In this document: in pieces, positions 30,206-47,100 of the stretch
Layout: each line of letters begins with the position of its first letter
Numbering within the stretch: the stretch's first letter is position 1
Origin: Latrodectus hesperus
Lineage: Eukaryota; Arthropoda; Arachnida; Araneae; Theridiidae
Length of the DNA: 64,000 nt
NCBI GenBank assembly: GCA_037975125.1
Contig: CM075854.1
Location: forward strand, 66,757,761-66,821,760
Direction: 5' to 3'
Translations under genes and position numbers: made by a program
The notes under the pieces: model-generated
The model's database searches: none
What the model was told of the DNA's origin: nothing
What the model saw: only the letters and a program-made list of their open reading frames with translations

Positions 30206-33200
30206 ACCAAAGAATGTATCTATCTAGAGAAATCAAACATATTATTATTTCATCATTATAAATATCTGCGGATAACAACTCAAATTTTGACGCTCTCCAT
30301 GCTTATGTTTCTTGACTTCAAGATATTTATTTTTCAGCTCAGCTTTATTTATGAGAAGATGCAATTTTACAAATGTTTGGTGAATTTTTTTGTTTTTTGG
30401 TCATTTTTACCATGCGTATGTCTGTTTTTCTTATATACAAACATAAATTTTATATTTTTACGCAAATTTCAATACCGTGTAGTTGATACTGTAATATTTC
30501 TTATAAGTGATACTTCAATAATTATAACTTAATGATCCATTGAGTTGATGATTGAACTATTAGCGATCATATTCGTAGTTCGATTGGTCTTGCATTCAAG
30601 CCCAACTCCGAGAATTAACATGTATATTGATTTATATAAGATCTTCTTTAAAATATAAATTTAAAAATAAAAAAACCCAGCAACCAAACTATAATAGGTC
30701 AGCTCAGCAAAGTAGCCACTTTGTCCCTATAGATTGTCTCACCACATATCTTGTTTTGCAAGTCGTTGCTTTAAGAAATGTTTTACCGAAAAAGTAATGT
30801 TCAAATCATTAAGAAATGAGGACTGGGTCATATTTAGACAAGTTAAGAGCATTTTCTACCCATCACAGTTGATTGTATTTTAGGTGCGCATTTATTGCAT
30901 ATACTTTGTTCGACATGTTGATTGATTCAAGATACACAGAATTTCCTTGGTGCAATTCATTTCATAGATACATTCTATGTGAAATTTATCCACAAAAACA
31001 CACGCTGTTTAACTTCATTGAGTTGATAGCCAAAAAGATGAGTTTCAACTGAGAAAAAGTCATATTTTATAACTTTGATGAATCTACTTAAGTATGCTTA
31101 CTGTCAACCACTGTTAAACGATACATATGTAGCGTAAGATCGAGAAGAAAGCAGAAGAAGTAACATTCGCTGTTAAATGATAACAAACTTAAAAAATATT
31201 AAGTACCGAAGCTATGAAGTTATTAAGTTATTGATTTTATATGCCGTTTGTGTAGGCAATTTTTTTTTATTTTAGAAAAAGAAGCCTCCGAAAATTTCAC
31301 AATTGCAGTATATTTGAATTTATATCTTTATATAGAGTCATCAATACTGAATTTATTAACTGAAAATAAATTTGAATAGATCCTTTTAAAATAGCGATAA
31401 AAGACCTTTCTAATATCTTGAATCATATTTATAAATGAAGAATATTTCAATTAGGATCATGTGTGCGTTTGCATAACCACAGTAGTAGATAACTGATTTG
31501 CCACGTTAAAATCTCGTTTCTATTTACTCATCAAATATTCCAAAATCAGTTGATATTTGGTTGCAGCATAAATACACCAGAGCCTTTCAGTAGCAATTAA
31601 AAATAAATAATTTCATCGTTTCTTAACATTCATTGTTTTAAATTATTCAACATGTCATAATAGCTCTTACAAGAGTATGCAATGCTAATTAACTTCCATT
31701 ATTTCAAGTATTAATACTGTTTCGAATGGATTTCGTTAAAAACAACCGTATTTAAAACTCTTTTTCATTGAAATTAATAATGGAAAACAAGTAACAAGAG
31801 AAAAATGTATCATTTTTATTTCTTATGTATTTACAGCACGATTTTGACATTAGTGAAAATCATACGATTAGAATATATAAATGGTAAATGATGATATCAC
31901 TGATGAAAAGTCCATAATGTTAATCTTAAATGGTTCTCAGTTTTTCTTTCTATATTCTTAAGTATAATAAGTTTAATAATATAATATGATTAAATAATAT
32001 GATATTTTGATATTTATATTTTAAACCTAACTATATGTATATAAATTTTAAAGTATTCTATAGAGTTCCGTTTTATATATTTTTATTAATGAGTATTTAT
32101 GAACCTATGTCTCGAAAAATTGAATTTTTATAATTTTTTAAATTGTATCTCAAAGATTATGTTTGTAGATTTCTATTTATAAAAAGGATATACTTTTTAA
32201 GAATTTTTACCACTAAGTTACTCATAATAAAAAATACAATGTATTTTCTACGTTTTTGAAGGGATCAAGTTACTTATATCTTAATTTATAATTTTTTAAT
32301 TGTCTTCACGTTTATAATTCCTAACACAAATATTACAAATAGGAATTTCCACTAAAATTAATTTGATTAATTTGTGGCTTTAATATTAGAATAATTAAAA
32401 ACATTTTCTGTACAATTTTAAGTAATAAGATATTTTTTCTGAATATGATTTGCTTGAAATATAACTCAAATATTTGCACATATAAACCTCTAATTATGTG
32501 AGGTGAAAATTTAAATTTTAAAAGATTTGATTAATATAGACTACAAACTATCAAATAATATATTGAAATATTTCTGCTCTCATTATTCTTGGAAGTTACG
32601 TGTTTTGAAGTTTCTCAAAAACTTGCAAATGATTTCTTTATCTTATTAGAGATAGGTCCATGTCCTTTCAGATTAATCATTTACATTATTAATCGCAATT
32701 TGAAGTTTTGATTTTTACCTTTTTACACTAATTTACCTCTCCTAAGAAGTACTTACGATTCTTCTCTGAAAATGTTATCCTTTAGATTTTGGTTAAATAA
32801 ATTTTCTAGAATCTTGAAATGGCGCTTGCGTGTGTTTAGTAAAGGGGGTTCCCTTTTACTTACTACTAAAACATTTCCTATAACTGTCATTATACTGTGC
32901 GGCATAGAAAAATTTTTCTGGGTTCAAACACAATTCAGTGTGGCATATATTAGCAATTATTGCAAGTAAATATTTTAAAACAATCTTTGAGAACTGATAT
33001 AAAATTAAGGTAAAAATGCTTAATTAGAGTAAATTAATTGAAGAAGAGTTGAACATTATATAAACTAGGATGCATATATATAATGACAATTTATAAGGAC
33101 TGCATGATAAATTTAAAGAAACTCTAATATGATAGATATCACAATTGAGAGAATTTAATTGTATCAATAAAATTGTGACAAAAATTAAATTAAGAGGTGA

Positions 33201-34284
33201 AAGAATTTCATTGATTTAATTCCATGAAACAATATTACGTTTAAAAGAGAAAACATTTATTTTCAAATTCTTTAATTAGTGTAACTATATGTAAGTCCCT
33301 TCTTGTAGTCAAATTCCTCCTAGTTTTTCTTTTACTCTTTCGTTTAATGTCGTATGGCAGCTGTCAAATTGTGAGAATTATACTTTATATATTAATTTAA
33401 TTTAATAAAATACTTCAGTAATTTTGAAATAAGTTTTCTTTCAGCATTCTTTAATTAATTTTAGTTGCATCTTTTAATATAAAAGAGCTACATTGTCAGA
33501 CAGTTATAAATTTTCTTCTTTTCCAAGTTTTATTATTTAGAATATTATTTGTAAAAGGCCTCCACCAAAAAAAGTAACAATCAGTTAAACTATTGAACTT
33601 GATATAAAATAAATGACTTCTATATATTAATAGATTTAAACAAATTTATCCCTTTCTGAGATCTATTTTTATTAGTATATTTCAGCTTTGTGATTCTTCG
33701 CACTACATTGATAAAACAAGTACAAGAAACGAAGACTCGTAAAACGGTGCATCGAAAATGGAAATTTGTAGCAATGTTATTTTTAGAGAATTTCTTTTCC
33801 TTAACTTAATTTGACAAGAGAACGTTATTTTCTTGAATCTTGAAAATATTCTTAAACACCTGATTTCCTAATGAAATGAACAAGAAGAATTTTGTTTTTG
33901 TCACTATTGAATCTATAGTATGCACTTAAGAAATTCACTATAAACTTTCAATTATTTTAAACAATGAATAATAAAAAAATTCAGAATGAATTTGCATTCT
34001 GTGGAAACATATTACATTTTAAAACATTCGTAACAGAATATCACGTATTCTCTTACGAATGAAGCATGCTTTATTGTAGTATTTATTAAGGGAAAACTTA
34101 AACTATAAAATAGTTTACAAGGTATACTGGTTTATACATTATAATTTGTTAAAAATTTGTGACTAATGATTACAAAACTGCTTAAAATAATTGTTTCTAA
34201 ATAGGAAATGGTACATCTTTCGTTTAATTCTGTTAAAATTTTAAAATTTAAACATTTAAGCCATGTTGAATAAATAGGAAAAGA

Positions 34285-34287
<3 letters not shown>

Positions 34288-34375
<88 letters not shown>
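34288..34375. repeat. (AT)n microsatellite, about 88 bp
   Basis: Pure AT dinucleotide repeat. Confidence 0.97.
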
Positions 34376-34376
<1 letters not shown>

Positions 34377-34938
34377 CTTTTAATTTAAATTGAAATTATA
34401 TGCTCTAATGAATTAAATCTAAGATAAAAAGATTATTTAATATAAAAAGTAAAAAGATATCGCTTAAGCTAATTATTTTACAGAAATGTAATTTGAATTA
34501 ATTTGATAGACATTTTCCACTTTAAATAGTCTTATACTTTATTGTTAGGTGATTATTTTAAATTAATTTAAAATAATTACTATTTGCGAAGCACTAATGC
34601 TTATATAAAACTATTTTCTATTTATTTATTCTATCGTGCATTGCAACATAAATTTATTTATCGAAACAATCCTTCATGAAATGCTTATAATAGATCAGTA
34701 GAATATGCTTAAAGGAAATTCAAAACTAAACACAACAAAATAATTGATTCAAACGGATTTTCACTAAGTTGAAACTAACAGATTATGATCAAAGAATCCC
34801 AGTTCAAAAAAGAGAAAACAAAATATAATCTATACTCCCCTGAGTTTTCACGAATAACATAGCTATACATTTTGTTTATGTGAGAATAAACACTTAAATG
34901 TTTAATTTGTAAATTTTCTTCTTTGCGACTTTAAAGCA

Positions 34939-34961
34939 AAATATATATATATATATATTTT
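34939..34961. repeat. Short (AT)n microsatellite
   Basis: A pure AT run of about 22 bp followed by a T run. Confidence 0.9.
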
Positions 34962-35312
34962 TTTCAACACCGAATTTTCTGTAATGTAAACTTCCATTTT
35001 GTTTTTGCAATATAGTTTTTCCATTCTGAAGTCCAAGTTTGTACAGACAATATTTAACTTTGCTTTATCGGCATTATTTTTTAAATTCAATTTCACAGTT
35101 GTAGGTAAATATTCTCTTCTATTCATGCTGATTTCAATACTATTTTTTGAAAAAAAAAAACTTTTCACGTAAAGAAATTTCTTTCACAATTCAATTTTAT
35201 GAAAATTCTGTCTGCCAATAATCGTTATATTCACATTTAGCATCTACAAACATAAATATTTTTAATATAAAATTAATCCTTTCTGAACATTTTAAATTGT
35301 GATTATGATTTA

Positions 35313-35461
<149 letters not shown>

Positions 35462-38400
35462 AGAGCTCATTAAAACGCATTATTTTAATAATTATTTTTT
35501 AATGGTTAACACATAATAATTTCACATAATTATCATACATAGTTGTTTAAGAGTTTACAATTTTTTGTATTTTTAATCCTTTTAAATATGAAATATATAA
35601 CATTTTAACAAATTAGTACAATCAGAAGTTAAATTTTTATTTTAAAAACTTGATACATTTATATTTTTGTTTTATATTTTCTAAAATATATTTTATCATT
35701 CAACATATCTTCTTATTTGACTAAAGTTAATTCACTGATCATTATTCTTTGTGGAATGTCCATATCTGAATATTTAGAGCATAAAAATTTAGTTTATGAT
35801 TAATTACACTTCATGAAACATTCATCAAAAAGTCATCATTTGTTGCAATCGATCATGGAAAGTTACATTAAATATGCATTCTTAAATATTCTTAGATCAT
35901 TTAAATATTTCTCAACTTGTAAGGCTTTTAACACTTTATCAAATAATTATTGCACAGTTAAATATGGAAAATGAAATGAATATGTTAAAATATTAATAAA
36001 ATTTTTTCAAGCTACAAAGCATAACATATTTATATAAGACATAATTTTCCGTATTGTTAATCATAATTGGTAGTAATTTTCCAAATAATCTAGCTTAATA
36101 TAATTAAAACTTTTAGTACTTCCGAATAATATCACAGCTATTTTTATTAATGTTATTTAAAGCTTTGTATTGACATAAATGTTATCTTTAGATAATTATT
36201 GAACTATGTTACATAATGCGAAATCAAAAAGTTTGAATCTGCTTACAGATTACTCTGACCTCTTTATTACATAAAATTATGTTAAAAGTATTATATATTC
36301 AGAACAGTTTTTATTGATTATCAAATCATCTGATACTTTGAATAAAATTTGGAGTATTATATAGAAGTTTACCCACAAGATTATGCTTAATGGAATAGTT
36401 TCTAAAATTTTGACTTTGGAAAATACGAAAATTAAGTTTAGAAAGCTATTTTTTAAAAAATAAATTTAATTATTATTTAAAAGTTTAAGTAAGTAAAAAA
36501 GTTTACATTTATTATATTTTAAGGTGTTTTTTAACTTTATCATATTCTTACATCCTGTGATATTAATGATGAATGTTTGATGTAAAATTCCATAGTTTTG
36601 GTTACTTTGGGATATACTTTGAACCTTTTCTTTACTTACTTTTTTTTAATGATGACGTTAGTTTTTATTGCTGCGGAAATTTCATTTAAGATTTCTCCAA
36701 TGATATTTTATTAAATCAGTTTCTAATTTGAGTGCTAACACAAATCTATAATATTCTTGTTCTTAATGTTACTTTAATTTACTCAGATTTAAAATTGTAT
36801 ATCGATGAATAATTTAATTATAAATTCAAGTGACATTGCTTAAGAATACAAAATATCACAAGGAAAAACATTAACCAAATCTGTTTAAAATGTTTTATAG
36901 ATTTTTTCCTTGATTTAGAAGGAAGAATTTTGTTTCCAACCACTAACGAAATATATTTTGAAATTCATTCAATCAACGGTTGGATTTTTCAGAATATTGA
37001 GATTACTCACTAAATATTTTCTTTGTAACTTTCTCTCAGAAAGACTAATCTAATCTAAAATCCTAAAAATTTTAGTTTCTATTACTTGAAAACTGATATT
37101 CAGTAATTTGTCACATAAAGCTTATGCTGTTTGTTCTTACCGAGACATTTTTGATCAACTGTTTTAAAATAGATGAGGGAACAGTATTGTTTTATGTTCC
37201 TAAATTTTGTCAATCATTTGTCGATATAAAAATCAGTGTACTCCATTTAAAGCTAATTTTTCTCTCATTGCACGTAATTATCATTAATTTTATTTCAGTA
37301 TATGTAGTCCAGAAAAGTGCACTTTTTAATTATATTATGCTAACTGTTTATTAAAGTTTTTCTTTCTATTCATAATATTACAAATATGATGTTTGTGGGT
37401 TAATTTATCGCGTTCCAAGATTCCATTCATCCCTCCAAGGTTGAGTAAGTAGGAAATTACTGTTTAAAGAGTGAATTCCAAACCAGTGAAAAGTTGAGTT
37501 ACATGAAAGCTAAAATAAACTTGCTCACATACTTCACTGTTATTTATAAATATCCATGTTTAAATTCTTTATTAAATATTTGTTATTGCTTTTAAATTTA
37601 TAAGATAATATCTTCAATGAATTCAGTATTTGAATTAATCAGTATGATGATTTGTACATTTTGTATTCAAATAAAAATATAACTATGGCACACCAAAATT
37701 AGTGCTAATAAATATGCTTAAAATCGAATTAATTTTGAAATATATGAGATAACTTAATTTATAAATTATTTCTGTTATTTTTTGGACAAATATTTCAAAA
37801 GGTCAGATTTTCGATTGTGATTGTACTATAAATCTGTTTCGAATTATTTTTAAGATGTTGCTACATACTTTTTAAAATACATATTTTTTAAAATAAATAC
37901 ATTCAGAGACATTACATTTATTCTACAATGTACAATTAATAGGACATTTAGTTTTATTTTCATTAACACTTAGATTGCATCCTTTCTTGATGTGTCAACT
38001 TCAGCTTATTTTTGGAGAGCTGACATTTATTCAATGTCATGTCTATTTTTAATTTTATTCCTAAGTTCAATCACTTAGGCTTCCTTATCCAGATTTAGTG
38101 ATTTGAGATTAGATAGCTACTACCAATACTGAAATTGGATAATTTAGGCTAGATTCATTCAGTTGAATATTATAATGTTAATCTTTCAATTTCTTTCCAT
38201 TAATTTCAAATCAACATATACGTTGAACTGTAAAGATTAGTTTATTAAAAATAGTATTCAGTTAAACAGTTTGACGTGATCAATTCTTTCGGGAATTTAT
38301 TCAGACATTCAAAACAAAGGCCATTGAAATTTTATTTTTACATCATTTATAATTAATATGAAGTTTCCGTAGTGTATACTTTATGACTGGATTATTTAAA

Positions 38401-38689
38401 TTTGTCATTGCTTTAGCGGACTCAAATAATCAACGCTAAATTATTTTCTCAGCTCTTCAATTAACTGGGAAATCTCTATCATATGAGGAAGTGATCTGCA
38501 TCTCGAAAACCTAAGTTAGTCATGAATCAAAGTCTGTAACACTTGCAGCTGTTTGATCTTGAATGATCAAAATGCAGACTGGTGAAATTAGGGTATTACT
38601 GGTGAAATTAGTGAAATAATTCTTCGGATAGATATGTTAAAGTATGTGAGTTAATTACTTTTTCGCATGTAAATAAGCTGGCAGCCTGT

Positions 38690-39319
38690 TTATCGTTACT
38701 TTCTCATTTCTGTATCGCATCCATATTCAATTGAGTGCTGACCAGTGATGCAAAGTGGTTGCTGTGTGGCACTCTCAATCTTTACAAACATTGGTTGTTA
38801 CCCCAGGATATTGACCTGCACAGCGGCAAGACCACCTAATCACTTATGCAAGATTATGCTTTGTGTCTGAAGCACTACTCGCATTTTGCTTCACAATGAA
38901 ATGCTACCAAATGCCAAACGGTAAATGTGGACATGTACTCGCAACTTTTCAAACGTGTGCAACAAACACTGCAACAGGAAGAGCCAGCAATGGTCAATCA
39001 CAAGGGTGTCGTGTACTTGCACGATAATATGAGGTTGCATGTCGGTCGGGTTGTCAGGAATACCATACAGCGACTTTATTCGAAGACTTTGTGGCATACA
39101 CCCTACTATTCTGACCTTACAGCATCAAATTACTACATATTAATTTCCCTGGACAATCATCTTCGTGGAAAATCGTTCACCAATGAAGTAGACTTTTGCC
39201 AAACACTCATAGACTTCTTTGTATTCAAAATTTCTGAGTTTTAAAGCAATGGGATTGCACAACTGGAGACAATTTGGCAGTAAATGCTTCATGCCGATGG
39301 TGATTACTTCGAGAAATAA
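38690..39319 (+). pseudogene. Mariner (Tc1/mariner) transposase, decayed C-terminal two-thirds
   Basis: Cut-and-paste DDE/D transposase of the mariner family, nuclear. The catalytic core is readable in one frame from about 38735. The first catalytic Asp lies in TSDAKW (Asp at 38747). The second lies in a YLHDNMRLH segment (family pattern HHDNARPH). The third position reads SDLTASNYY where the family has PDLAPSDYH, so the last catalytic Asp is Asn. A GKSFTNEVDF segment and a terminal GDYFEK match the family C-terminus. The N-terminal DNA-binding domain is missing or unrecognisable. In-frame TAA and TGA stops lie between the first and second Asp, and another stop follows at 39242-39244. No terminal inverted repeats were found. 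The element is dead. Confidence 0.9.
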
Positions 39320-39732
39320 CAATAGACTACACTTTCCGTATATCTTTCCTTTTTTTTTTTTTTTTGGTCATTAAAAACACCAAGAACTTTCTTGTTTACC
39401 TTGTATTTTTGTATAGTAAATTCTATATTCTTCAACAGGTAAGAAATATTCATATATATTTTTAGTAGATTTATCTTTCAAAAGAATATATTAAATTTTT
39501 ACTTAGCATGACTTCCAGCTGTTGTGGTGAGATTCCGAAATTTTAGAAAAATTCCGAGGAAACCCAGATTTGTTTTTAATAATTGAATGACAGAGATAAA
39601 TTCAAAACAAAAATACAATTAAAAATTAAAAATAATAATTTGTTTTAGCAACTTAATGACAAGAGAAATTTACATTTACAATCAAAACATTCTCGATTAA
39701 ATTATTGAGCAAATTCTAACTTTATATTTCTT
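39320..39732. other. Short AT-rich stretch after the mariner remnant
   Basis: A T-run at about 39350-39366 is followed by a segment that may be the 3' untranslated end of the mariner copy. The rest is AT-rich without a recognised feature. Confidence 0.4.
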
Positions 39733-40560
39733 TTAATGACATTTACACAATAATATATCATAACTGAGTGTGATTAGACGGAAAAGGAACGAGATATCAG
39801 ACTCACCCCTTTTAAAAGTAGTATTGTGGTGTCTCCTATTGTCAATGACATCACCACTCTCCGTTGTCAATGATTCTCTTTTCTCATCCTCTTCCCGTCC
39901 TCTATTACTTGAATGGAAACGCAAATCGACACCTTCGATTTGCGTTTCCATCCGCGGATATTTCAACATCTCACTTGACTTACTGCTCAGTATCTCGCTT
40001 GGTTTGCTCATTCCTCATGAGCTTTCTCTTTTCTCTCTGCTATCTCTTTTCAGACTTTGTCGTCTCTTCTCATCTTCATCTATTTGTCGGACATCTGCAG
40101 CTCCATTCAGGAAAGTCGAGACAGGGCTCCTACTGGACAGGTCAGTTATATTAAGTTTACAACTAAAATCTTTCCGTTCCCTTCATTCTGATCAACGAGG
40201 ACCCAGTCCTCAATCGTGGACTCCTTTTCAATGTCGGGCTTCTCTGGGGCTTCTGTGCCTTCTCCTTTTTTACATGCCGTTTTTAACTATTCATAACTCT
40301 CGTCTTAGCTCCTCCTCTTTACACCATTGGTTTTCCAAAGTTCTATAGTACCTCCTATAATTCTATGGGATAAAGTCAGAAATCTCTCCCTGTCAATTCC
40401 AACTGGTCAGATTTACATACAAAACATATCATAAAACTCAAACGTTCGTTGCAATTTTCTCAAGCTCAGTCATCCATTCCGAAAGGTAAAATTTCTTCTT
40501 TCATTGCACTTGTCTCATTGTGCCAATTTTTATTACATCCTTTCCTTTATTTTATAACAG
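39733..40560 (-). pseudogene. Unrecognised decayed coding-like block, charged protein
   Basis: GC content is clearly above the flanks. The minus strand shows overlapping open segments of highly charged, Ser-rich composition. One frame reads IDEDEKRRQSLKRDSREKR, meets a TGA near 40012, and continues through 39733 with another acidic and Arg-rich stretch. A second frame upstream (about 40150-40280) reads EDWVLVDQNE. Frame changes and stops mean it is broken or made of several exons. The coiled, charged character would suit a retrotransposon Gag leader or a host regulatory protein. I do not recognise it. A 192-codon plus-strand frame here is the Ser/Leu-rich antisense of this charged protein. 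Confidence 0.35.
39913..39951. repeat. Perfect 17-bp hairpin
   Basis: ATGGAAACGCAAATCGA at 39913-39929 is exactly the reverse complement of 39935-39951, with a 5-nt loop CACCT. In double-stranded DNA this is a cruciform-capable site. It sits inside the minus-strand coding-like block. I see no T-run or element boundary that would explain it. Confidence 0.95.
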
Positions 40561-42958
<2,398 letters not shown>

Positions 42959-43389
42959 CTAGCAATTTTTTTTGTAACAAATGTAGTAAAATATTTTTCC
43001 GTTCTTCCCAATCAATTTATAACAATTGTTAAGAGCAGAATTAAAAATCAATTCCAAAACACCAAACAATTCATCAATGCACTCAACCAAATCTTTCGAA
43101 CAAATTAGATATTTCCCCTGGGATTTAAGAGCTTATTCTTTCCCAGGATTCTTAAAACAACATTTCTAAGGGCCCAACTGCAAAAGAGTAACACTTCAAT
43201 TATAATCATTGATTTCAGTCCAATAATCCTTTTTTTGTTAAAATCTCTTGCAAAGAAATCATCGCAAATGTCAGAACAACTGTCATGTTTTATACACAAC
43301 TCCTTCGTTTTTTTTTTAATTAAAGAACTCACATAAGAATTAATTTCTGTTGTTGTTCCTTTTATGAATTCGAGTAGAATAGTTAACAA
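42959..43389 (-). pseudogene. Unrecognised coding-like segment with one frame change
   Basis: A 94-codon minus-strand frame (43389-43105) ends at a stop, and a second minus-strand frame continues coherently for about 50 codons (about 43113-42959) to a TAG. The composition is mixed and includes Cys, Asp, Trp, His and Gly: segments such as CIKHDSCSDICDD, then DLVECIDELFGVLEL. This suggests one protein interrupted by a single frameshift near 43110. No motif allows a family call. Its upstream end runs into the (AT)n tract at 43421. Confidence 0.3.
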
Positions 43390-43417
43390 TTATAAATATT
43401 AAAATTGATAGTAATAA

Positions 43418-44188
<771 letters not shown>

Positions 44189-47100
44189 AATATTTGAATC
44201 AGATGATATTGCGCCCATTTTCCAATGATAATATTTTAAATGATCTCTACTCTTTAACTGAAGTACAGAGTAAATGTTCAGTCACAAGACAATAGGTAAA
44301 AAAATTCTCTTAAATTTGAACCCCACATAAACAGTTTTCTAATCAATTATTTTCAATTGCGTACCAATTTGCGGAAAATTCTTATAGCATACTGAAGACT
44401 TCTATTTATAAATTACATTTCGAATAATGCAAACTGATCATATTAATTCAACAACAATGTTTATGCATGTAAAAATATATAGTAATATTAAAATAAAAAG
44501 ATTTTTATTATGTGAATATTTGAATCAGATGATATTGCGCCCATTTTCCAATGATAATATTTTAAATGATCTCTACTCTTTAACTGAAGTACAGAGTAAA
44601 TGTTCAGTCACAAGACAATAGGTAAAAAATTCTCTTAAATTTGAACCCCACATAAACAGTTTTCTAATCAATTATTTTCAATTGCGTACCAATTTGCGGA
44701 AAATTCTTATAGCATACTGAAGACTTCTATTTATAAATTACATTTCGAATAATGCAAACTGATCATATTAATTCAACAACAATGTTTATGCATGTAAAAA
44801 TATATAGTAATATTAAAATAAAAAGATTTTTATTATGTGAATATTTGAATCAGATGATATTGCGCCCATTTTCCAATGATAATATTTTAAATGATCTCTA
44901 CTCTTTAACTGAAGTACAGAGTAAATGTTCAGTCACAAGACAATAGGTAAAAAAATTCTCTTAAATTTGAACCCCACATAAACAGTTTTCTAATCAATTA
45001 TTTTCAATTGCGTACCAATTTGCGGAAAATTCTTATAGCATACTGAAGACTTCTATTTATAAATTACATTTCGAATAATGCAAACTGATCATATTAATTC
45101 AACAACAATGTTTATGCATGTAAAAATATATAGTAATATTAAAATAAAAAGATTTTTATTATGTGAATATTTGAATCAGATGATATTGCGCCCATTTTCC
45201 AATGATAATATTTTAAATGATCTCTACTCTTTAACTGAAGTACAGAGTAAATGTTCAGTCACAAGACAATAGGTAAAAAAATTCTCTTAAATTTGAACCC
45301 CACATAAACAGTTTTCTAATCAATTATTTTCAATTGCGTACCAATTTGCGGAAAATTCTTATAGCATACTGAAGACTTCTATTTATAAATTACATTTCGA
45401 ATAATGCAAACTGATCATATTAATTCAACAACAATGTTTATGCATGTAAAAATATATAGTAATATTAAAATAAAAAGATTTTTATTATGTGAATATTTGA
45501 ATCAGATGATATTGCGCCCATTTTCCAATGATAATATTTTAAATGATCTCTACTCTTTAACTGAAGTACAGAGTAAATGTTCAGTCACAAGACAATAGGT
45601 AAAAAAATTCTCTTAAATTTGAACCCCACATAAACAGTTTTCTAATCAATTATTTTCAATTGCGTACCAATTTGCGGAAAATTCTTATAGCATACTGAAG
45701 ACTTCTATTTATAAATTACATTTCGAATAATGCAAACTGATCATATTAATTCAACAACAATGTTTATGCATGTAAAAATATATAGTAATATTAAAATAAA
45801 AAGATTTTTATTATGTGAATATTTGAATCAGATGATATTGCGCCCATTTTCCAATGATAATATTTTAAATGATCTCTACTCTTTAACTGAAGTACAGAGT
45901 AAATGTTCAGTCACAAGACAATAGGTAAAAAAATTCTCTTAAATTTGAACCCCACATAAACAGTTTTCTAATCAATTATTTTCAATTGCGTACCAATTTG
46001 CGGAAAATTCTTATAGCATACTGAAGACTTCTATTTATAAATTACATTTCGAATAATGCAAACTGATCATATTAATTCAACAACAATGTTTATGCATGTA
46101 AAAATATATAGTAATATTAAAATAAAAAGATTTTTATTATGTGAATATTTGAATCAGATGATATTGCGCCCATTTTCCAATGATAATATTTTAAATGATC
46201 TCTACTCTTTAACTGAAGTACAGAGTAAATGTTCAGTCACAAGACAATAGGTAAAAAAATTCTCTTAAATTTGAACCCCACATAAACAGTTTTCTAATCA
46301 ATTATTTTCAATTGCGTACCAATTTGCGGAAAATTCTTATAGCATACTGAAGACTTCTATTTATAAATTACATTTCGAATAATGCAAACTGATCATATTA
46401 ATTCAACAACAATGTTTATGCATGTAAAAATATATAGTAATATTAAAATAAAAAGATTTTTATTATGTGAATATTTGAATCAGATGATATTGCGCCCATT
46501 TTCCAATGATAATATTTTAAATGATCTCTACTCTTTAACTGAAGTACAGAGTAAATGTTCAGTCACAAGACAATAGGTAAAAAAATTCTCTTAAATTTGA
46601 ACCCCACATAAACAGTTTTCTAATCAATTATTTTCAATTGCGTACCAATTTGCGGAAAATTCTTATAGCATACTGAAGACTTCTATTTATAAATTACATT
46701 TCGAATAATGCAAACTGATCATATTAATTCAACAACAATGTTTATGCATGTAAAAATATATAGTAATATTAAAATAAAAAGATTTTTATTATGTGAATAT
46801 TTGAATCAGATGATATTGCGCCCATTTTCCAATGATAATATTTTAAATGATCTCTACTCTTTAACTGAAGTACAGAGTAAATGTTCAGTCACAAGACAAT
46901 AGGTAAAAAAATTCTCTTAAATTTGAACCCCACATAAACAGTTTTCTAATCAATTATTTTCAATTGCGTACCAATTTGCGGAAAATTCTTATAGCATACT
47001 GAAGACTTCTATTTATAAATTACATTTCGAATAATGCAAACTGATCATATTAATTCAACAACAATGTTTATGCATGTAAAAATATATAGTAATATTAAAA

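Noticed and set aside
39770..40348. 192-codon plus-strand frame, Ser/Leu-rich
   Set aside because: It is the antisense of the charged minus-strand block; Ser/Leu richness is the expected mirror of Glu/Arg/Lys codons.
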